64,000 nucleotides of DNA from Mycobacterium lacus (GCF_010731535.1 NZ_AP022581.1:3543952-3607951); one strand, 5' to 3'; shown: positions 49,140-57,656, counted from the stretch's first letter. Translations and numbers: made by a program. The notes: generated by a model not told the origin, from the letters alone.

Positions 49140-49707
49140 AGTCACCTGCCGCCACAATTTCGTCCTTCAGTCGCTGAAGTGCGCGATGCTGGGCCACCCG
49201 GACCGCTCCGGTGGTGCTGCCGACGGCGGCGGCGGTCTCTTCGGCGGACAGTCCGACGACCACGCGCAGGATGAGGATCTCGCGTTGCTTGGCCGGCAAG
49301 ATCTCGAGCAATTCGTTCATCCGGGTGACCGAATCGGCCTCGATGGCCATCTGCTCGGGGCCGGCGTCAACCGACCGGCGCTCCGGAACCGACTCAGCGG
49401 GATAGGCCAGGTCACGACCCGCGGCCCGATGCGCGTCGGCGACCTTGTGCGCTGCGATGCCGTACAGGAAGGCCAGGAACGGTCGTCCTCGATCCCGGTA
49501 CCGCGGCAACGCCGTTATGGTGGCCAAGCACACCTCCTGTGCCACATCATCTGCCGACAGGCCACCCCGCTCGACGGTGCCGACTCGCGCTCGGCAATAG
49601 CGCACGACAATCGGGCGGATGGTCTCCAGCACCTCCCGAAGCGCATTCCGGTCCCCTGCCACGGCCTCCGCAACCACAGCGTCGAGACGTTCCCGTTCAA
49701 TTGTCAT
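49132..49707 (-). CDS. sigD: ECF-type RNA polymerase sigma factor SigD
   Basis: 191 aa from the ATG at 49705-49707. Upstream in-frame GTG or TTG codons, up to 49779, would match the ~212-aa Mtb annotation. Region 2 holds LSADDVAQEVCLATITALP and RPFLAFLYGIAAHKVAD; region 4 holds LPAKQREILILRVVVGLSAE and TTGAVRVAQHRALQRLKDE, the -35-binding helix-turn-helix. Translationally coupled to rsdA by overlap, as for a sigma and its anti-sigma factor. Orthologue of Mtb Rv3414c, active in stationary phase and starvation there. Confidence 0.95.
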   Translation of the reverse strand: MTIERERLDAVVAEAVAGDRNALREVLETIRPIVVRYCRARVGTVERGGLSADDVAQEVCLATITALPRYRDRGRPFLAFLYGIAAHKVADAHRAAGRDLAYPAESVPERRSVDAGPEQMAIEADSVTRMNELLEILPAKQREILILRVVVGLSAEETAAAVGSTTGAVRVAQHRALQRLKDEIVAAGDYA

Positions 49708-49797
49708 CGACGGTGATATCTCCAACGTTACGAAGCGGACACATCCTGGCGCGCTGCCAGCTAAGACACGGCTAGACAATAACGGCCGGAACGCGTT

Positions 49798-50619
49798 TCA
49801 AGCGGTACGCCAGCTTCCACCGGCGCGCCGCACCTGGCCTGCGCAAATATCGCGGATTTCGGTTAGATCCCGCAGCATTTGTGCCGGAAATGTCACGCTT
49901 CCGATATCGATCAGCAAGCAAGCGACCGCCCAGCGCAGCGGTATCAGCCCGAACGTGCCGGTGTCGTCGAGCGCCGCCTGGCCGACGGCGCATGCCCGCT
50001 CGGTGCCCCCGGCGCTGCACAGAGCGGCGGCCAGCACGACGTCGCTTTTGACCCGGTGTCGCACCGACGCGACGGCCTGGGCCCGCTCAACCGCTTCCTC
50101 CGCAAGGCGAACGGCGGTCGCCCCGTCGCCGGCCGCCATCGCCAACTCGGCGCCCACCCATTGCCGGCGCACCGCCAGCCGATCCGCCACGAGGATCGGT
50201 TCGGCGCGAGCCAGCAACGTCGCCGCGGCAGCGAGGCGGCCGACGCCAAGCGCGTCGGCCGCCAGCCCGATCAGTGCGTCCGCGCGGGCGCCGGGATCGG
50301 CGCCCGCCAGCGCCAAGGCGCGGCCGTCCCAGCCCCGCGCCAGCGTGTGCCAGCCGAGCTGCCGAAAAAACGAAGCCTGTGTGCTATGCGCCAGGGAAGC
50401 CAACGGGCCGGCCGGGACACGCCGGCGCAGCACCGCGAGATCGCTGTAGGCGTGGGCGTAGCGCCCCTGCCCGCCGGCGGCGACGGCCCGCAGCCAAAGT
50501 TGGCCCGGTGTGGTCGCCGTGGGCAGCGGCCAGCGGCCGGGCTGGCTTCCGAAGGCGGCTTCGGCCAGCGCCCGGTCAATCGTCCCCTCAACCGCCCAAG
50601 TGTGATCCGTTTCAATCAC
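49798..50619 (-). CDS. Conserved helical-repeat protein (Rv3415c-like)
   Basis: 273 aa from the ATG at 50619. Alternating amphipathic helices suggest TPR-like repeats: QGRYAHAYSDLAVLRRRVPA, LGVGRLAAAATLLARAEPIL, DGATAVRLAEEAVERAQAVA and RHRVKSDVVLAAALCSAGGT. No signal peptide, membrane helix or catalytic motif. It lies upstream of sigD on the same strand with a gap, and divergent from whiB3. Matches Mtb Rv3415c in length. Function unknown; a regulatory scaffold role is a guess. Confidence 0.85.
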   Translation of the reverse strand: MIETDHTWAVEGTIDRALAEAAFGSQPGRWPLPTATTPGQLWLRAVAAGGQGRYAHAYSDLAVLRRRVPAGPLASLAHSTQASFFRQLGWHTLARGWDGRALALAGADPGARADALIGLAADALGVGRLAAAATLLARAEPILVADRLAVRRQWVGAELAMAAGDGATAVRLAEEAVERAQAVASVRHRVKSDVVLAAALCSAGGTERACAVGQAALDDTGTFGLIPLRWAVACLLIDIGSVTFPAQMLRDLTEIRDICAGQVRRAGGSWRTA

Positions 50620-50997
50620 CGTGATAACGGAGCCTCATTTAGTAAAAAGTTTGTGGTCGATATGTTACTGAAGTATTAACGACCGCCGTATCCGTGCTAA
50701 TTGCAGCCGCCCATCGCGGGGCGCTGAGCTGGGAAATCTCTGGATCGATCGGTTCGCTGATAGCACGCTTCGCGCTCGGCAAATGGTAACCAGATGAACG
50801 CAAAGTTAATTCTCAAGCAACGGCCAGAAATTTGACAGGTTCAGGAGCCTATTGACTGAATTTCGGTAGCACCCCTAACGTCTAATGTTGACGGGTAAGT
50901 CAGCGGTGACGTCACCCCCAAATCAGTTTGCACAACGCGCGTGTGGAGCGCGCCTTGCCTCCACGTGGGAGTGCGGTGCAGAGAGGGAATTTTAGCG
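50620..50997 (+). promoter_or_regulatory. whiB3 upstream region: candidate promoter and 12-base palindrome
   Basis: This 378-base interval between the Rv3415c-like gene and whiB3 shows no ORF with coding character and is AT-richer than its surroundings. TTGACT (50852-50857) and TAACGT (50876-50881), 18 bases apart, form a candidate promoter. A perfect palindrome GGTGACGTCACC lies at 50905-50916, between that promoter and the gene. The 5' leader would be about 100 bases. Which protein binds the palindrome is unknown. Confidence 0.45.
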
Positions 50998-51306
50998 ATG
51001 CCACAGCCGGAGCACCTACCTGGACCCAACGCCGACATCTGGAACTGGCAATTGCAAGGCCTGTGCCGAGGCGTTGACTCGTCGATGTTCTTCCATCCCG
51101 ACGGTGAGCGGGGTCGTGCCCGCATGCAACGCGAGCAGCGAGCCAAGGAGATGTGCCGACGCTGCCCAGTGATCGAGGAATGCCGCTCCCATGCGCTGGA
51201 CGTCGGCGAGCCGTACGGCGTTTGGGGTGGCCTGTCCGAATCCGAGCGCGACCTACTCCTCAAGGGCACGATCGGCCGCAGCCGCGGCATCCGCCGCACC
51301 GCCTGA
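50998..51306 (+). CDS. whiB3: Redox-sensing transcription factor WhiB3
   Basis: 102 aa from the ATG at 50998, the Mtb length. Four cysteines (C23, C53, C56, C62) ligate the 4Fe-4S cluster; the turn motif GVWGG is at residues 74-78; and the basic tail GRSRGIRRTA binds DNA. WhiB3 senses O2, NO and redox state and controls lipid anabolism, working with the principal sigma factor. A family palindrome lies immediately after the stop. Orthologue of Mtb Rv3416. Confidence 0.97.
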   Translation: MPQPEHLPGPNADIWNWQLQGLCRGVDSSMFFHPDGERGRARMQREQRAKEMCRRCPVIEECRSHALDVGEPYGVWGGLSESERDLLLKGTIGRSRGIRRTA

Positions 51307-51307
51307 G

Positions 51308-51375
51308 CTGCGCGAGGAGACGGAAAAGCCCCCGAAATCCCTTGGATTCGGGGGCAATTCCGTCTCCTCGCGCAG
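51308..51375. terminator. Palindrome between whiB3 and groEL1 (copy 5, covarying stem)
   Basis: Arms of ~28 bases: CTGCGCGAGGAGACGGAAAA (left) is answered by a right arm ending TTCCGTCTCCTCGCGCAG. Compared with the other copies, GCGAGCAGACGC has become GCGAGGAGACGG and the partner arm has changed to match. It separates convergent whiB3 (stop 51306) and groEL1 (stop 51379). Confidence 0.8.
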
Positions 51376-51378
51376 AGC

Positions 51379-52995
51379 TCAATGGGCATGACCGTGGTGA
51401 TGGCCGTGCTCTTCGGCCTCGGCGGGCTTGTCGACAACCGCCGTCTCGGTGGTCAGCACCATCCGTGCCACCGACGAGGCGTTGAGCACGGCCGACCTCG
51501 TCACCTTGACCGGGTCCACGATGCCGTCCGCGGCCAAGTCGCCGTACCTCAGGGTGTTCGCGTTCAGCCCCTGCCCGGCGGGCAGCTCGCTGACCTTGTT
51601 GACCACGACCGAGCCGTCCAGCCCCGCGTTGGTCGCGATCCAGTACAGCGGCGCGGCCAGGGCCTCGGAGAACACGTCGACGCCGAGCGCCTCATCGCCG
51701 GTGAGCGACGCACGCAGTTCCGTCAGCGCTTTGCGGGTTCCGATGAGCGCGGACCCACCGCCGGGGACGATGCCCTCCTCGACGGCGGCCTTGGCGGCCG
51801 CAACGGCATCCTCGACGCTTTCCTTACGCTCCTTGAGCGCCGTCTCGGTGGCGGCACCCACCTTGATGACGGCCACCCCGCCGGCCAGCTTGGCCAGCCG
51901 CTCCCCGAGCTTCTCGCGGTCCCAGTCGGAGTCGCTGTTCTCGATCTCGGCGCGCAGGTGCTTGATGCGGTTGGCGACCGCGTCCGCCGAGCCGCCGCCG
52001 TCGACGATGATGGTGTCGTCCTTGGTGACCACGACGCGCCGGGCCGAACCCAGCACCTCCATGCCTACCTCCCGCAGCAGCAAGCCGGCGTCGGGGTTGA
52101 TCACCTCACCGCCCGTCACCACCGCCAGGTCCTGAAGGAATGCCTTGCGCCGGTCGCCGAAGTAGGGCGACTTCACGGCGACCGCCTTCAGCGTCTTGCG
52201 GATGGAGTTGACGACCAGCGTCGCCAGGGCCTCACCCTCGACGTCTTCGGCGACGATCAGCAGCGGCTTGCCCGATTCGGCGACCTTCTCCAGCATCGGC
52301 AGCAGGTCGGGCAGCGAGCTGATCTTCTCTTGGTGCAACAGGATCAGCGGATCCTCGAGCACCGCCTCCTGAGAGTCGAAGTCGGTGACGAAATACGCCG
52401 ACAGGAAGCCCTTGTCGAAGCCGACGCCCTCGGTGAACTCAAGCTCGGTGCCCAGCGTCGAGGATTCCTCGACGCTGACCACGCCGTCGTGGCCGACCTT
52501 GCTCATCGCCTCCCCGACCAGCTCGCCGATCTGCTCGTCGCGCGAGGAGACCGTCGCCACCTGTGCGATCGCCTCCTTGCCCGACACCGGGGTGGCCGAC
52601 GCGAGCAGCGCCTCGGACACGGCGTCGGCGGCCTTGCCGATTCCGGCTCCGAGCGCGATCGGGTTGGCGCCGGCCGCGACCAGTCGCAGGCCGCCCTTGA
52701 TCAGCGCCTGCGCCAGCACGGTCGCGGTGGTGGTGCCGTCACCGGCGATGTCGTTGGTCTTGGTGGCCACCGACTTCACCAGCTGGGCGCCCAGGTTCTC
52801 GAACGGATCTTCCAGGTCGATCTCACGCGCGACGGTGACCCCGTCGTTGGTCACGGTGGGCCCGCCGAACGACTTGGCCAGCACCACGTGCCGACCACGC
52901 GGCCCCAGCGTCACCCGTACCGTGTCGGCGAGCTTGTCCATGCCCGCCTCCATGGCGCGACGCGCGGTTTCGTCGTACTCAATAAGCTTGCTCAT
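51379..52995 (-). CDS. groEL1: 60-kDa chaperonin GroEL1 (His-rich tail)
   Basis: 538 aa. Typical chaperonin: [20 protein letters not shown] and the nucleotide-binding [13 protein letters not shown] near residue 86. The C-terminus [10 protein letters not shown] marks the mycobacterial GroEL1 paralogue rather than GroEL2 (Gly-Met tail). In mycobacteria GroEL1 forms lower oligomers and has been linked to mycolic acid synthesis and biofilms. Cotranscribed with groES, 160 bases upstream. The intercistronic region holds a strong two-tier hairpin. Confidence 0.97.
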   Translation of the reverse strand: MSKLIEYDETARRAMEAGMDKLADTVRVTLGPRGRHVVLAKSFGGPTVTNDGVTVAREIDLEDPFENLGAQLVKSVATKTNDIAGDGTTTATVLAQALIKGGLRLVAAGANPIALGAGIGKAADAVSEALLASATPVSGKEAIAQVATVSSRDEQIGELVGEAMSKVGHDGVVSVEESSTLGTELEFTEGVGFDKGFLSAYFVTDFDSQEAVLEDPLILLHQEKISSLPDLLPMLEKVAESGKPLLIVAEDVEGEALATLVVNSIRKTLKAVAVKSPYFGDRRKAFLQDLAVVTGGEVINPDAGLLLREVGMEVLGSARRVVVTKDDTIIVDGGGSADAVANRIKHLRAEIENSDSDWDREKLGERLAKLAGGVAVIKVGAATETALKERKESVEDAVAAAKAAVEEGIVPGGGSALIGTRKALTELRASLTGDEALGVDVFSEALAAPLYWIATNAGLDGSVVVNKVSELPAGQGLNANTLRYGDLAADGIVDPVKVTRSAVLNASSVARMVLTTETAVVDKPAEAEEHGHHHGHAH

Positions 52996-53044
52996 CAGGC
53001 TCCCTCACCCCGGCTGCTTAGGCCCGGCGACGAATGACCCGCCT

Positions 53045-53076
53045 GAGGTGGGGGTCCCCCCGCTTGCGGGGGAGCG
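53045..53076. repeat. G/C-run hairpin repeat between groES and groEL1
   Basis: GAGGTGGGGGTCCCCCCGC is followed by TTGCGGGGGAGCG. The G and C runs can pair in several registers. The segment resembles the GGTGGGGGTACCTCCCAC segments in the tsa operon spacers, so it may be a fragment of the same family. Confidence 0.5.
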
Positions 53077-53099
53077 CCGGGCAATTCCGCGAACGCATG

Positions 53100-53146
53100 C
53101 CGCCCCGGAAATCACCCGCGGTGCAACGCGGAGATCGCCGGGGCGG
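53100..53146 (-). other. Two-tier hairpin in the groES-groEL1 spacer
   Basis: CCGCCCCGG (53100-53108) pairs with CCGGGGCGG (53138-53146), and an inner CCGCG/CGCGG hairpin lies between them. It starts 9 bases after the groES stop on the minus strand and lacks a U run, so it is more likely a stability, processing or attenuation element than a full terminator. Confidence 0.55.
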
Positions 53147-53155
53147 AACACGTCT

Positions 53156-53458
53156 TTACTTGGAAACGATCGCCAGCACGTCGCGGGCCGACAGGATCAG
53201 GTATTCCTCGCCCTGGTATTTGATCTCGGTGCCGCCGTACTTGCTGTAGATGACGGTGTCACCCTCCGACACGTCCAGCGGGATCCGCTTCTCACCATCC
53301 TCATCCCATCGGCCGGGGCCGACCGCGACCACGGTGCCTTCCTGCGGCTTCTCCTTGGCGGTGTCGGGAATGACCAGACCGGACGCGGTCGTGGTCTCGG
53401 CCTCGTTGGCCTGCACGAGAATCTTGTCCTCGAGTGGCTTGATGTTCACCTTCGCCAC
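53156..53458 (-). CDS. groES: 10-kDa co-chaperonin GroES
   Basis: 100 aa. [20 protein letters not shown] at the start, [20 protein letters not shown] (mobile loop region), and [20 protein letters not shown] at the end. It caps the GroEL cavity. First gene of the groES-groEL1 operon, with a ~200-base leader and a CIRCE element upstream, so repression by HrcA is expected. Orthologue of Mtb Rv3418c. Confidence 0.98.
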   Translation of the reverse strand: MAKVNIKPLEDKILVQANEAETTTASGLVIPDTAKEKPQEGTVVAVGPGRWDEDGEKRIPLDVSEGDTVIYSKYGGTEIKYQGEEYLILSARDVLAIVSK

Positions 53459-53664
53459 GATTGGAGCCCTCCACTAATTCGATCGGGCCGGGGCCTTCGG
53501 CCCCGACTGTGTTGGTAGCGGGTCCGGAACTCGTCGCCCGGACCGGAGTTGGCGGCCGGTCCGGGGCTTTCCCCGAACCGTCCGAATTGACGGGATTCGG
53601 CAGCCTTCCTTTCCCTCGCACCGTCGTCGCGGGTGCCGGCACAGGGGGCCGTCCGACTGCCACC

Positions 53665-53689
53665 TAGCACTCTATACACGAGAGTGCTA
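53665..53689. promoter_or_regulatory. CIRCE element (HrcA operator)
   Basis: TAGCACTC-N9-GAGTGCTA, the CIRCE inverted repeat with perfect 8-base arms, about 205 bases upstream of the groES start. A further half-site overlaps it: GAGTGCTAGCACTC (53682-53695) is itself a perfect palindrome formed by the right arm plus six more bases. Confidence 0.92.
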
Positions 53690-53735
53690 GCACTCAAGGG
53701 CCCCCTGGTGCTTTCAGCGTGTTGGCGTGTCCCGG

Positions 53736-54761
53736 TTACCTAACCTGGCCTTTTACCACCGGCAGACCCGGGTCGCTTGCCACGTCCAGCGGAGACGGCG
53801 GCGCGCCGGCGGCCACCAGATGCGCGGCGAACGCGGCGATCATCGCCCCGTTGTCGGTGCATAGCCGGGGCCTAGGGATCCGCAGCGTCAGTCCCGCCGC
53901 GCCGCAGCGCTGCGCGGCCAGCTCTCGCAGCCGCGAATTCGCGGCCACTCCGCCCGCGATCAGCAGCGTCGACACGCCGAGCGCCGTGGCGGCCCGCACC
54001 GCCTTCGTGGTCAACACGTCGGCGACGGCCTCCTGGAAGCCGGCGGCGATGTCGGCGGTGACCGCATCGGGATGGCTTTCCACGTAGCGTGCCACGGCAG
54101 TCTTCAGCCCGGAGAAGCTGAACGCGTACGGATCGTCGGCGGGGCCGGTCATGCCGCGTGGAAAAACGATGGCGCCCCGATCACCGGTGCGAGCCAGGTC
54201 GTCGAGCACCTTGCCGCCGGGGTAGCCCAATCCCAGCAACCGGGCCACCTTGTCGTAGGCCTCGCCGGCGGCGTCGTCGACGGTGCTGCCCAGCTCGACG
54301 ATCGGCTCGCCTAGCGAACGCACGTGCAACAGGTGGGTATGCCCCCCGGACACCAGCAGCGCCACACATTCGGGCAGCGGCCCATGGTCGTACACGTCGG
54401 CGGCCAAGTGCCCGCCCAGGTGATTCACCGCATAGAACGGCACTCCCCAGGCGGCCGAATACGCCTTGGCCGCAGCCACTCCCACCAGCAGGGCGCCGGC
54501 CAGCCCGGGCCCGATGGTGGCCGCGACGATGTCGGGCCGTTCCAGCCCCGCCGCCCGGAGCGCCCGGCGCATCGCGGGTCCAAGCGCCTCCAGGTGCGCC
54601 CGGGAGGCGATCTCGGGGACCACACCCCCGAACCGAACGTGCTCGTCGACGCTGGAAGCCACCTCGTCGGCCAACAACATGACCGTGCCGTCGGCGTCCA
54701 GGCGCGCGATGCCGACACCGGTTTCATCGCAAGAGGTTTCGATGGCCAGGACTACGGTCAT
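53736..54761 (-). CDS. tsaD: tRNA N6-threonylcarbamoyladenosine transferase TsaD (Gcp/Kae1)
   Basis: 341 aa from the ATG at 54761. ASKHA fold: [19 protein letters not shown] at the start, the metal-binding [13 protein letters not shown] and NHLGGHLAA (His pair near residue 115), [13 protein letters not shown] and [13 protein letters not shown]. It transfers threonylcarbamoyl to A37 of ANN-decoding tRNAs, with TsaB and TsaE. Last gene of the tsaE-tsaB-rimI-tsaD run. Its ribosome binding site (GAGGAG) lies at the end of an intercistronic MIRU-like repeat. Confidence 0.96.
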   Translation of the reverse strand: MTVVLAIETSCDETGVGIARLDADGTVMLLADEVASSVDEHVRFGGVVPEIASRAHLEALGPAMRRALRAAGLERPDIVAATIGPGLAGALLVGVAAAKAYSAAWGVPFYAVNHLGGHLAADVYDHGPLPECVALLVSGGHTHLLHVRSLGEPIVELGSTVDDAAGEAYDKVARLLGLGYPGGKVLDDLARTGDRGAIVFPRGMTGPADDPYAFSFSGLKTAVARYVESHPDAVTADIAAGFQEAVADVLTTKAVRAATALGVSTLLIAGGVAANSRLRELAAQRCGAAGLTLRIPRPRLCTDNGAMIAAFAAHLVAAGAPPSPLDVASDPGLPVVKGQVR

Positions 54762-54768
54762 GCGCGCC

Positions 54769-54850
54769 GCTTCTCCTCATCGCTTCGTCCCCCGCAAGCG
54801 GGTGGGGGTACCTCCCACTGGTGGGGGCGTGCCCCCACTGCATCGTCGCC
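54769..54850 (-). repeat. MIRU-like element between rimI and tsaD
   Basis: On the minus strand it opens GGCGACGATGCAGTGGGGGC shortly after the rimI TGA, forms the GTGGGGGCACGCCCCCAC hairpin, passes GGGAGGTACCCCCACCC and CGCTTGCGGGGG, and closes with GACGAAGCGATGAGGAG, 13 bases before the tsaD ATG. It fills the spacer and provides the GAGGAG ribosome binding site. Confidence 0.75.
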
Positions 54851-54858
54851 GGCGCGGT

Positions 54859-55326
54859 TCACTGGGCTTCCCGCCGCATGGTGTAAGCGTCGGCGCCGCT
54901 GACTCGGTAATACCGCCGGCGCAGGCCGATCTGCTCGAATCCCGCGCTGCGGTATAGCGCGATGGCCGCCTCGTTGTCGGTGCGTACCTCCAGGTAGACG
55001 ACGCCACCGGCGGCGAAGGCCAGCAGCTCGTCAAGCAGCCGGCGGCCGATGCCCCGGCCCTGGTATGCGGCGTCGACGCCGATCGTGTGCACTTCGTACT
55101 CGAACGGGGGTTTGCGGCCCAACCGGGAGATGCCGGCGTAACCGACCAGCGCGCCGGCGATGCGCGCGCCGACGTAGCGGTTGTGCGGGCTGGCCACTTC
55201 CCGCCGGAAGGCGGCCGCGGGCCACGGGTCGTCGCCGTCGAACAGCTGCGCCTCCAGCTGGGCACAACGGTCGGCGTCGGCCGGGGTGAGCGCGCCGATG
55301 GTGACGGGCTCGCTGCAGGCGGTCAT
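54859..55326 (-). CDS. rimI: Ribosomal-protein-S18-type N-acetyltransferase RimI
   Basis: 155 aa from the ATG at 55326, which overlaps the tsaB stop (ATGA). GNAT fold: TIGALTPADADRCAQLEAQL at the start, VHTIGVDAAYQGRGIGRRLL with the acetyl-CoA Q/R-x-x-G-x-G/A loop near residue 85, and LEVRTDNEAAIALYRSAGF. It acetylates protein N-termini, classically S18; the Mtb enzyme is broader. Fusion or linkage to tsaB/tsaD is common in actinobacteria. Matches Mtb Rv3420c. Confidence 0.95.
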   Translation of the reverse strand: MTACSEPVTIGALTPADADRCAQLEAQLFDGDDPWPAAAFRREVASPHNRYVGARIAGALVGYAGISRLGRKPPFEYEVHTIGVDAAYQGRGIGRRLLDELLAFAAGGVVYLEVRTDNEAAIALYRSAGFEQIGLRRRYYRVSGADAYTMRREAQ

Positions 55327-55958
55327 CGGCGCGCACCCAGGGGCTTGGCGTCCGGTCGGCGCAGATACAGCGCCACCAGCGGCGCCGGGTGCTCAGACCA
55401 CTCGGACACCGCGCGGACCAGGCCGGCCGCTGTCGGGTAGACGGGCCCACAGCGCGGCAAGCCGAACGCCGCCGCGTGCTCGGGCGAGCCGGCAACCGCC
55501 TGCGCCGCGCCGGTGTCAACATCGGCGGCGCCATTGACCGCCGGTCCGCCGGTGCGTACCCCGTCGCGGTAGCGAGCCCAGTACACCTCGCGGCGGCGGG
55601 CGTCGGTGACCACCAGGGTGTCGCCGGTCGTTCGGCAGCCGATGGCGTCCAGGCTGCACACGCCATGCACCGGAATACCCAGTGCATGCCCGTACGCGGC
55701 CGCGGTCGCCATGCCGGCCCGCAGACCTGTGAAGGGGCCGGGACCGCAGCCCACCACCACCGCGTCCAGATCGGCCATCGTCAGCTCGGCATCGGCCAGG
55801 GCGTCCAGCACGTTCGGCGTCAGCCGTTCGGCGTGTGCCCGAGCGTCGACGGTGACCCGCTCGGCTAGCACCGTGCACTGCGAGCCGTCAAGCCGCACAA
55901 CGCCGGCCGTCACGGCGGGGGTGGCGGTGTCGAGGGTCAAGACCGTGCGTATTTGCAC
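55323..55958 (-). CDS. tsaB: tRNA threonylcarbamoyladenosine biosynthesis protein TsaB
   Basis: 211 aa from the GTG at 55956-55958, equal to Mtb Rv3421c. A TsaD-like scaffold protein of the t6A complex: TVLTLDTATPAVTAGVV at the start, RAHAERLTPNVLDALADAEL, and VVVGCGPGPFTGLRAGMATA near residue 70, the family hallmark. It bridges TsaD and TsaE. It precedes rimI with a 4-base overlap and is separated from tsaE by 125 bases that carry a MIRU-like element. Confidence 0.95.
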   Translation of the reverse strand: MQIRTVLTLDTATPAVTAGVVRLDGSQCTVLAERVTVDARAHAERLTPNVLDALADAELTMADLDAVVVGCGPGPFTGLRAGMATAAAYGHALGIPVHGVCSLDAIGCRTTGDTLVVTDARRREVYWARYRDGVRTGGPAVNGAADVDTGAAQAVAGSPEHAAAFGLPRCGPVYPTAAGLVRAVSEWSEHPAPLVALYLRRPDAKPLGARR

Positions 55959-56012
55959 CGCTCTCCCCCTCGCCGGTTCGCGGCTGGGAGCTGGCCCCAC
56001 AACACCGCTGGG

Positions 56013-56083
56013 TCCGCGGCAAGCGGGTGTGGGTACCTCCCACTTGTGGGGGCGTGCCCCCACTGCATCGTCGCCGGTGCGGC
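56013..56083 (-). repeat. MIRU-like element between tsaE and tsaB
   Basis: Minus strand: starts right after the tsaE TGA as GCCGCACCGGCGACGATGCA, forms GTGGGGGCACGCCCCCAC, then AAGTGGGAGGTACCCACACC and CGCTTGCCGCGG. It matches the rimI-tsaD element over its first ~65 bases but then diverges; the GAGGAG end is missing. Confidence 0.7.
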
Positions 56084-56545
56084 TCATGGGCGGTTCCACT
56101 CCCAGGTCGCGATCCGCACGTCGGAGTGGCTGACTCGCTCGATCCGGATGTCGAGGTGGCGCTCGGAGAGCCGTTCGGCCAGCCCCTCGCCCCACTCCAC
56201 CACAACGACGGCATCTTCGAGATCGGTGTCGAGGTCCAGCGAATCCAGCTCGCCCAGTAGATCGGCCCGTTGATGGTCCAAGAGTCGGTACACGTCGACG
56301 TGGATCATGGCCGGCGCGTCGGGCCGGCGCGGCGGATGCACCCGGGCCAGCACGAACGTCGGCGATATGACCGGCCCGTCGACGTCCATTGCCGCGGCAA
56401 TGCCCTTGGCCAACACGGTCTTTCCGGCGCCGAGTGGGCCGGAGAGCACGACGACGTCGCCCGCGCGCAGCTGCTCACCCAGCCGTGTGCCCAGGGCGAC
56501 GGTGTCCTCGACGCGCTCCAAAGTGGCCGTGCCGTTCTCAACCAC
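56084..56545 (-). CDS. tsaE: tRNA threonylcarbamoyladenosine biosynthesis ATPase TsaE
   Basis: 153 aa from the GTG at 56545. P-loop GPLGAGKTVLAKGIA near residue 36, then SPTFVLARVH and MIHVDVYRL, and the family C-terminal VVVVEWGEGLAERL. ATP hydrolysis by TsaE resets the TsaBD complex in t6A synthesis. The start overlaps the upstream hydrolase stop by 8 bases. Matches Mtb Rv3422c. Confidence 0.95.
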   Translation of the reverse strand: MVENGTATLERVEDTVALGTRLGEQLRAGDVVVLSGPLGAGKTVLAKGIAAAMDVDGPVISPTFVLARVHPPRRPDAPAMIHVDVYRLLDHQRADLLGELDSLDLDTDLEDAVVVVEWGEGLAERLSERHLDIRIERVSHSDVRIATWEWNRP

Positions 56546-57656
56546 CGCGGAACCGTCCCCACAACAGTTGGCTCAACCGCCGGTACCGCAGCATCATCTT
56601 GCCCGGAATCGCCCGCTCGACAAGTCGGAGCAGCCCCGCGTTGATGGCATCGGGCTTGTCCAGCAGCGCTAGGTGGCCAGCCCCGGCGACGATCACCAGT
56701 TCGGAGAGTGGCAGCGAGGCCGCCATCTTTCTCGAGTATTCGTCCGGGGTGAGCAGGTCGTGGTCACCGCATGCGATCAGGGTCGGGATTCGCAGCAGCG
56801 TCCACAACCCGGCGGTTTCGTCGTGGGTTTCCAAAGCGCCCAGGAAGCCCACCAGGGTGGCGATCGGGGTGCCGTACATCATCCGCTGCGAGAACGCGTC
56901 CAGGCTCCGGCTGACCTCCAGGTCGCTAAAGGACGCGGCCCGCAGGATTGGGCCGATCAGTGACCGTGACACGTTGCGGCCGTGGTGCATCAGCTTCGGT
57001 GCGGACCGGGCGGTGAACCGGAGGGCTTCCAGCGCGGGGCTTTTCAGGATCTCGCCCAACGGCGAGCGCGTCACCCCTTCGGCGGCCGACGAGATCACCG
57101 CGGCGCCGACGATCCGGCGGCCGTATCGCCCGGGAAACTGCCGGGCGTGCGACAACACCGTCATGCCGCCCATCGAATGGCCGACCAACACGATCGGCCC
57201 GCGCGGCGCGGCCGTCTGCAGCACGGTTTCAAGGTCCTTGCCGAGCTGGGTCAGCGTGTAGGTCTCGGGCGCGGCTTCGCCGGACTGGCCGTGCCCGCGC
57301 TGATCGTAGAACACCATCCGCACGCTCGGTCCCCACCGCTCGCGGAGCCTGGTGCGCTGAAAGTGGAAGGCGCCCATCTGCAGACAGAACCCATGGGCGA
57401 ACACCATGGTCAGCGGCGCCTCCACCGGGCCGACCTCGCACACCGCCAACCGCACCCCGTCGGGCGTGGTCACCACGTAGTTGCGATCGCCGTCCAGGGT
57501 CTCGAAATCCTCATCGGCGTAGGGGTCTTCGAGCAGGGTGGCACGTTCGGCCATCGAGCGCCGGGCCGACGCTCCGACGAGCGTAGCGACCGCGGTCAGC
57601 CCGGCTCCGCCCGCAAGCCAGGCCTTCTGGCGCTTGCGAGTTTCCTCACCGCTCAA
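56538..57656 (-). CDS. Alpha/beta hydrolase between alr and tsaE
   Basis: 372 aa from the TTG at 57656, which overlaps the alr stop; no better start fits. N-terminal hydrophobic stretch ([20 protein letters not shown], an anchor or signal), then an alpha/beta hydrolase: [16 protein letters not shown] (oxyanion strand), [15 protein letters not shown], nucleophile elbow VGHSMGGMT (Ser near residue 150), acid in CGDHDLLTP and His in [13 protein letters not shown]. Esterase or lipase-like; substrate unknown. Present at this site in several mycobacteria but, as recalled, absent between Rv3422c and Rv3423c in Mtb. Confidence 0.88.
   Translation of the reverse strand: MSGEETRKRQKAWLAGGAGLTAVATLVGASARRSMAERATLLEDPYADEDFETLDGDRNYVVTTPDGVRLAVCEVGPVEAPLTMVFAHGFCLQMGAFHFQRTRLRERWGPSVRMVFYDQRGHGQSGEAAPETYTLTQLGKDLETVLQTAAPRGPIVLVGHSMGGMTVLSHARQFPGRYGRRIVGAAVISSAAEGVTRSPLGEILKSPALEALRFTARSAPKLMHHGRNVSRSLIGPILRAASFSDLEVSRSLDAFSQRMMYGTPIATLVGFLGALETHDETAGLWTLLRIPTLIACGDHDLLTPDEYSRKMAASLPLSELVIVAGAGHLALLDKPDAINAGLLRLVERAIPGKMMLRYRRLSQLLWGRFRGG

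Noticed and set aside
50620..50997. A riboswitch or structured RNA upstream of whiB3.
   Set aside because: Apart from one short palindrome, no multi-stem conserved structure could be recognised by eye.
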